Shown here in pieces: positions 14,563-18,734 of a stretch of DNA of 18,734 nt (position 1 is its first letter; each line of letters opens with the position of its first letter). The notes beneath the pieces were generated by a model. That model was not told the DNA's origin and did not search any database. It saw only the letters and a list, made by a program, of their open reading frames with translations. The DNA comes from Desulfosporosinus sp. (GTDB lineage: Bacteria; Bacillota; Desulfitobacteriia; Desulfitobacteriales; Desulfitobacteriaceae). The position numbers and the translations under genes are program-made. Where the stretch lies: NCBI GenBank assembly GCA_016278585.1, contig JADQBO010000079.1, forward strand, positions 1 to 18,734, read 5' to 3'.

Positions 14563-15753
14563 ATGCCATCTTTATACGTTCACGTCCCGTTTTGTCAACA
14601 AAAATGCGATTATTGTGCTTTTTATTCTCATTCACTAAGGGATTCTCCTAAAGACCTTATCTCTGTGTATTTAGAGGGTTTAGAAATGGAGATGGCAAAA
14701 AGGCAAAAAGATGCCCCTCAAGGGGTGTCTTCTCTTTTTATCGGAGGTGGGACTCCGACGGTATTACAGGAGCCGGATTTAGAACGCTTACTGGGGATGA
14801 TCCAGCGGTATTTCCCCATGAACCTAAACGTTGAAAAAACAATGGAAGGAAATCCTGGGACTCTTACGGATGAAAAAATCCAACTAATACGGAGTTTTGG
14901 GATTAATCGGTTTTCCTTGGGAATCCAATCCTTTAATGATGAGTTGTTAAGCACTGTGGGGCGCGTTCATACGGCTAAGCAAGCTCGAGAAGCCATCGGA
15001 CGATTGAGAAACACTGGCTTTAATAACCTTAATTTAGACTTGATGTTTGGACTTCCGGGGCAAGATATGATGATTTGGCAGGCAACGATAGAAGAGGCTC
15101 TGTCCTATTTGCCTGAACACCTATCCCTCTACGGATTAATGCTTGAAGAAGGTACCCCTCTTTATGACCGATACTCGGGAGAGGCATGCCCTCAAAGGGA
15201 GGAGCAGGCTTTAAAAACAACCGGCGATATTACGATAGATTCACTTCCAAATGAGGACACACAGGCGGAGATGTATGAGTGGGTTGTGAAACGTTTGCAG
15301 CAAGGGGGATATAGGCAGTATGAAACCTCTAATTTTGCGCGCCCTGGTTATGAATGTCAACATAACTTAGGGTATTGGCGGGGAGCGAATTATTTAGGGA
15401 TTGGTCCTGGGGGGGTATCTTGTTTAAATAGGGTGCGATGGAAAAATATCGAAGATGTACAGTCTTACGAAGACCTTCTGTGTAAAGGGCAAAGCCCACT
15501 AGACCAGTCTGGGCAGGAGGTTTTATCTTTGCGCGAGTGTATGGCTGAACGCATGATCCTGGGGTTGCGACTTGGCGAAGGGGTTGAACTCAAGGCGTTT
15601 AACGATGATTTTGGGGCAGATCTCAGGGATATTTATAGAGATGTTTTGGAACGCTATAGTGCTAGAGATGTTTTTGTGGTCAAAGATGGTTATCTACGCC
15701 TAAATTCAAACTATGCTTTTGTCGCAAACTCAATCTTTCAAGAATTTGTTTGA
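14563..15753 (+). CDS. hemW: Radical SAM heme chaperone HemW
   Basis: The protein contains the radical-SAM cluster motif CQQKCDYCAFY (Cys 11, 15, 18). The position that is Cys in HemN (CxxxCxxCxC) is Phe here, which marks HemW, a heme-binding protein rather than coproporphyrinogen dehydrogenase. Further landmarks are FIGGGTPTVL, GNPGTLT, RFSLGIQSFND and GLPGQD, and a HemN-C-like region follows. I chose ATG 14563 (396 residues, MPSLYVHVPFC), which fits the family; the frame is open further upstream, and GTG 14551 sits close behind AAGGA and is an alternative. It lies 70 bp after lepA, as in many Firmicutes. Confidence 0.92.
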   Translation: MPSLYVHVPFCQQKCDYCAFYSHSLRDSPKDLISVYLEGLEMEMAKRQKDAPQGVSSLFIGGGTPTVLQEPDLERLLGMIQRYFPMNLNVEKTMEGNPGTLTDEKIQLIRSFGINRFSLGIQSFNDELLSTVGRVHTAKQAREAIGRLRNTGFNNLNLDLMFGLPGQDMMIWQATIEEALSYLPEHLSLYGLMLEEGTPLYDRYSGEACPQREEQALKTTGDITIDSLPNEDTQAEMYEWVVKRLQQGGYRQYETSNFARPGYECQHNLGYWRGANYLGIGPGGVSCLNRVRWKNIEDVQSYEDLLCKGQSPLDQSGQEVLSLRECMAERMILGLRLGEGVELKAFNDDFGADLRDIYRDVLERYSARDVFVVKDGYLRLNSNYAFVANSIFQEFV

Positions 15754-15789
15754 TTACTATTAGAAGAGAATAATTATCTAAAATGATTC

Positions 15790-15818
15790 TTGACAAAGGG
15801 AAAAGGTCGTGGTAATGT
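15790..15818 (+). promoter_or_regulatory. Sigma-A promoter of the hrcA-grpE-dnaK operon
   Basis: A consensus TTGACA (15790-15795) and TAATGT (15813-15818) have the ideal 17-bp spacing. The CIRCE operator begins 14 bp downstream of the -10, so a bound repressor would cover the initially transcribed region. Confidence 0.9.
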
Positions 15819-15832
15819 GAAGACATTAAATG

Positions 15833-15859
15833 TTAGCACTCATCAAGGTAGAGTGCTAA
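15833..15859 (+). promoter_or_regulatory. CIRCE operator (HrcA binding site)
   Basis: TTAGCACTC-N9-GAGTGCTAA is a perfect match to the CIRCE consensus, and the arms extend one further base pair (G/C) outward. It lies between the promoter and hrcA, so HrcA represses its own operon and derepression follows heat stress. Confidence 0.97.
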
Positions 15860-15948
15860 CAACGATTGTGAACTAGTATTTCAGCTTTGTAGCAGGTATA
15901 AATGAAGAGTAATCGTAAGGATCAATGATGAAAGGCGGGGGGAGCATT

Positions 15949-16980
15949 ATGCAAATGGATGAACGCAAACGCAAAATATTACGAGCGATAGTTCAGGATT
16001 ATATTGCTACCGCTGAACCGATTGGTTCTCGAACGATTGCCCGTAAGTTTGATCTGGGTGTATCCTCGGCGACAATTCGTAATGAAATGGCGGATTTGGG
16101 GGATTTAGGGTTTATTGAACAACCCTATACTTCTGCAGGGCGAATCCCCTCGGATGCGGGGTATCGATATTTTGTGGATTGTTTGATGGATCCTCAAGTC
16201 CTTAATGAACAGGAAAAGGAAATCATCGAACGAGAGAGCACGAAACGAATTAATGAGATTCAGGAAGTTATAACGCATACTAGCAAATTATTGTCAGAGC
16301 TTACAAACTTAACGAGTCTTGTTCTCGGGCCCCATAAAGGCAAAAGTACCTTTGGAAAAATGCATTTCCTACCGTATCAGCCAGGTCAGGTTATTATGAT
16401 CATCGTAAAAGAAAATGGCGCGGTGGAAAATCATATTATCGATGTAGGGGAGAATCTTACGGCCGAAGAACTTCAACAAGTGGCTGGGGTCTTTAACCAG
16501 AAAATGCGTGGATATTCCTTGAGCCAGGTAAAACGCAGCTTACTGCATGAAATATATAGTGAACTGTCTAGGCAGAGACTTTTGATCGATAACGCGTTAG
16601 ATATGTTAAGAGCTATATTGGACGATAACGAGGAAGAGGAACGTATCTATCTCGGGGGAACTCTAAACATGCTCAATCAACCAGAATTTCGGGATTTAGG
16701 CAAGGTTAAAACCTTATTCAAAGCTTTCGAAGAAAATGAGCCCTTGAAAAAGTTATTAACCCCCCGCCAAGAGGGACTAAATGTCACGATCGGTGGAGAA
16801 AATATATTGAAGGAATTTCAAGATTGTAGCGTAATTTCCGCGAATTATAAAGTAAATGGCTTAACAATCGGGGCGGTGGGCGTACTTGGGCCGACCCGTA
16901 TGGATTACGCCAAGGTTATTGCGATTGTTGATTTTATGACACGAAGTTTGACAGAAGTTCTGATAAAACGAAGGCGGTGA
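15949..16980 (+). CDS. hrcA: Heat-inducible transcription repressor HrcA
   Basis: HrcA binds CIRCE and represses the chaperone operon; its folding depends on GroEL. The 343-residue protein has the N-terminal winged helix (RKILRAIVQDYIATAEPIG, then SSATIRNEMADLGDLGFI), the PYTSAGRIPSDAGYRYFVD signature and the GAF-like C-terminal half ending in NYKVNGLTIGAVGVLGPTRMDY. ATG 15949 is preferred because GGGGGGAG lies just upstream; the ATG at 15925 would put that site inside the gene. It lies directly below its own operator. Confidence 0.96.
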   Translation: MQMDERKRKILRAIVQDYIATAEPIGSRTIARKFDLGVSSATIRNEMADLGDLGFIEQPYTSAGRIPSDAGYRYFVDCLMDPQVLNEQEKEIIERESTKRINEIQEVITHTSKLLSELTNLTSLVLGPHKGKSTFGKMHFLPYQPGQVIMIIVKENGAVENHIIDVGENLTAEELQQVAGVFNQKMRGYSLSQVKRSLLHEIYSELSRQRLLIDNALDMLRAILDDNEEEERIYLGGTLNMLNQPEFRDLGKVKTLFKAFEENEPLKKLLTPRQEGLNVTIGGENILKEFQDCSVISANYKVNGLTIGAVGVLGPTRMDYAKVIAIVDFMTRSLTEVLIKRRR

Positions 16981-17122
16981 CGAGGGTCACGGGGGCTTTG
17001 ATGAAACGTGTTGAATCGTTCTGCTTTTAACCTCGAAGCAAGTGCTTCAGTGAAATTAATGCGGTGACTGAGCCTTTAGGTTCATTCTATATATAATGAT
17101 TAAGTTACGAGAGGTGATATGC

Positions 17123-17728
17123 ATGGCGCGAATGAGAGAAGATACTCTCAGAGGCCAAAAGCTTAGTATGGACGAGAATGATCTGAAGGATACGCAAGAG
17201 CGTGACCTTGAGAAACCTCCAGGAGAAGATACTTTGGATAGCAATGATATGAGTCCTTTGGAGAAAAATATGACATTAGAGGCGGAACTTGTTCAAGCCA
17301 AAGCCAAAGCAGAGGAGCATTATGATCATTTGCTACGGCTACAGGCGGAATTTGACAATTACCGAAAACGTACCCAGAAGGAGAAAGCGGAGATCATTAA
17401 ATATGCGTCTGAACGTCTGATTGGAGAACTCCTGCCTGTGTTGGACAATTTTGAACGGGCCGCCAGTTCGGCTCAATTGAATCCAGATATTAATGCCTTT
17501 TCCCAAGGAGTGGACTTGATTTACCGTCAATTACAAACTGCCCTTAGCAAGGAAGGTCTTAAGGCCATAGAATCCATGGGTCAGCCCTTTGACCCCAACC
17601 TTCATGATGCGGTGCTCCGGGTAGAGTCGGATGAACATCCTGAGAATACGGTTGTTGAAGAACTGCAAAAGGGATATTACCTGAAAGAGAAAATTCTACG
17701 TCCTAGCATGGTTAAAGTTTCGAACTAG
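17123..17728 (+). CDS. grpE: Nucleotide exchange factor GrpE
   Basis: GrpE releases ADP from DnaK. The 201-residue protein has an acidic, low-complexity N-terminus, a long coiled coil (about 50-110) containing LLRLQAEFDNYRKRTQKEK, and a C-terminal beta domain with PFDPNLHDAVLRVES and GYYLKEKILRPSMVKVS. I chose ATG 17123, with AGGTGAT 4-8 nt upstream, rather than ATG 17096. It lies 142 bp after hrcA and 19 bp before dnaK. A TATAAT (17092-17097) upstream has no good -35, so a separate promoter is doubtful. Confidence 0.95.
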   Translation: MARMREDTLRGQKLSMDENDLKDTQERDLEKPPGEDTLDSNDMSPLEKNMTLEAELVQAKAKAEEHYDHLLRLQAEFDNYRKRTQKEKAEIIKYASERLIGELLPVLDNFERAASSAQLNPDINAFSQGVDLIYRQLQTALSKEGLKAIESMGQPFDPNLHDAVLRVESDEHPENTVVEELQKGYYLKEKILRPSMVKVSN

Positions 17729-17747
17729 TAAAAGGAGGAAGATTATT

Positions 17748-18734
17748 ATGGGAAAAATTATTGGTATTGACTTAGGTACTACTAACTCTTGTGTGTCAGT
17801 TATGGAAGGTGGAGAAGCTGTTGTCATCCCTAATGCAGAGGGAAACCGTACAACTCCATCGGTCGTTGGTTTTTCAAAATCTGGTGAGCGCTTAGTTGGA
17901 CAGGTGGCTAAACGCCAATCTGTTTCTAATCCAGACAAAACGGTCAGTTCCATTAAACGTCATATGGGTACTGATTTTAAAGTAAAAATAGAAGATAAGA
18001 CATATAGCCCCCAGGAAATTTCGGCGATGGTTCTCCAAAAGCTTAAAACGGATGCAGAGGCTTATATCGGACAACCGGTTACCCAAGCGGTTATTACGGT
18101 TCCGGCTTATTTTACAGATGCCCAGCGTCAAGCTACTAAAGATGCCGGTGCTATTGCTGGACTTGAAGTACTTCGGATTATTAACGAGCCTACAGCGGCA
18201 GCACTTGCATACGGACTTGACAAAAAAGATGATTCAACGGTTTTGGTGTTTGACTTAGGGGGCGGGACCTTTGACGTATCAATCCTGGAATTAAGCCAGG
18301 GTATGGTTGAAGTGAAAGCTACTAGTGGGAATAACAATTTAGGCGGCGACGATTTTGACCAACGCCTCATCGATTATATGGTTGCGGAATACAAGAAAAG
18401 CCATGGCGCAGATCTTTCCAAAGACAGAGTTGCTCTTCAACGTTTAAAGGAAGCGGCCGAAAAAGCGAAAATCGAGTTATCCGGTGTTACGAATTCCAAT
18501 GTTAACCTTCCGTTTATTACGATGACGGAAGAGGGTCCTCAACATTTAGATATGAATATTTCTCGGGCTAAATTTGAAGAAATCATTTCGGATCTTGTGG
18601 AAGCCACCATTGGACCTACACGTCAAGCAATTGAAGATGCAAAACTTTCTTGGAACCAAATTAACCAAATCATTTTAGTGGGTGGATCTACTCGTATCCC
18701 TGCTGTTGTAGAAGCTATTAAGAAATTAAGCAAT
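17748..18734 (+). CDS. dnaK: Molecular chaperone DnaK (3' truncated by the window)
   Basis: The frame begins at ATG 17748, 9 nt after AAAAGGAGG (17730-17738), and is open for 329 codons to the window end. The visible part is most of the Hsp70 ATPase domain. It contains IGIDLGTTNSCVSV at the N-terminus, TVPAYFTDAQRQATKDAG, INEPTAAALAYG, VFDLGGGTFDVSIL and the final LVGGSTRIPAV. These three last motifs are the Hsp70 signatures. The substrate-binding domain lies beyond the edge. It is third in the CIRCE-controlled operon and works with GrpE and probably a downstream DnaJ. Confidence 0.97.
   Translation, partial: MGKIIGIDLGTTNSCVSVMEGGEAVVIPNAEGNRTTPSVVGFSKSGERLVGQVAKRQSVSNPDKTVSSIKRHMGTDFKVKIEDKTYSPQEISAMVLQKLKTDAEAYIGQPVTQAVITVPAYFTDAQRQATKDAGAIAGLEVLRIINEPTAAALAYGLDKKDDSTVLVFDLGGGTFDVSILELSQGMVEVKATSGNNNLGGDDFDQRLIDYMVAEYKKSHGADLSKDRVALQRLKEAAEKAKIELSGVTNSNVNLPFITMTEEGPQHLDMNISRAKFEEIISDLVEATIGPTRQAIEDAKLSWNQINQIILVGGSTRIPAVVEAIKKLSN

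Overview
The window looks like part of the chromosome of an anaerobic, spore-forming-lineage Firmicute, most like the Desulfosporosinus/Desulfitobacterium group. This rests on the lepA-hemW-hrcA-grpE-dnaK order, a CIRCE/HrcA heat-shock module, a DUF2512 (YndM-like) membrane protein, strong AGGAGG ribosome binding sites and moderate base composition. The genus is inference; no database search was possible.

Layout. (1) Positions 2-2361 hold cell-envelope genes: the 3' end of a probable MurJ-type flippase, then an LTA-synthase-family sulfatase-fold membrane enzyme with a strong terminator. (2) Positions about 2741-9850 hold an accessory peptide-export locus. It contains a Crp/Fnr-type regulator whose start is frameshifted, an exporter carrying two cyclic-nucleotide-binding domains in front of a C39 peptidase and an ABC exporter, a very short HlyD-type adaptor, a SurA/parvulin-like isomerase, two nearly identical double-glycine-leader peptides, and a CxxCxxCC (YkgJ-like) protein fused to a second SurA-N-like domain. 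The fusion has an internal ribosome binding site. A possible gene remnant follows, then an intrinsic terminator. (3) Positions 9851-10376 are gene-poor, with a REP-like GGGGACGG motif and a 17-bp palindrome. (4) Positions 10377-12035 hold glutamate formimidoyltransferase and formimidoyl-THF cyclodeaminase, closed by a terminator shared with a convergent DUF2512 gene. (5) Positions 12588-18734 hold lepA, hemW, then a sigma-A promoter with a perfect CIRCE operator, hrcA, grpE and dnaK. dnaK runs off the window.

The part most likely to be new is region 2. The sequence supports a model in which the C39 domain cuts both precursors after GG and exports the 39- and 44-residue products. The SurA-like proteins may act as chaperones or substrate handlers, and the YkgJ-like metal-cysteine domain may act on the peptide. 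Both the exporter and the regulator keep a cyclic-nucleotide-type phosphate-binding cassette, so expression and export may both respond to a nucleotide signal. The core peptides contain no cysteine, and no classical lanthipeptide synthetase, YcaO or intact radical-SAM gene is present, so any modification chemistry is unknown.
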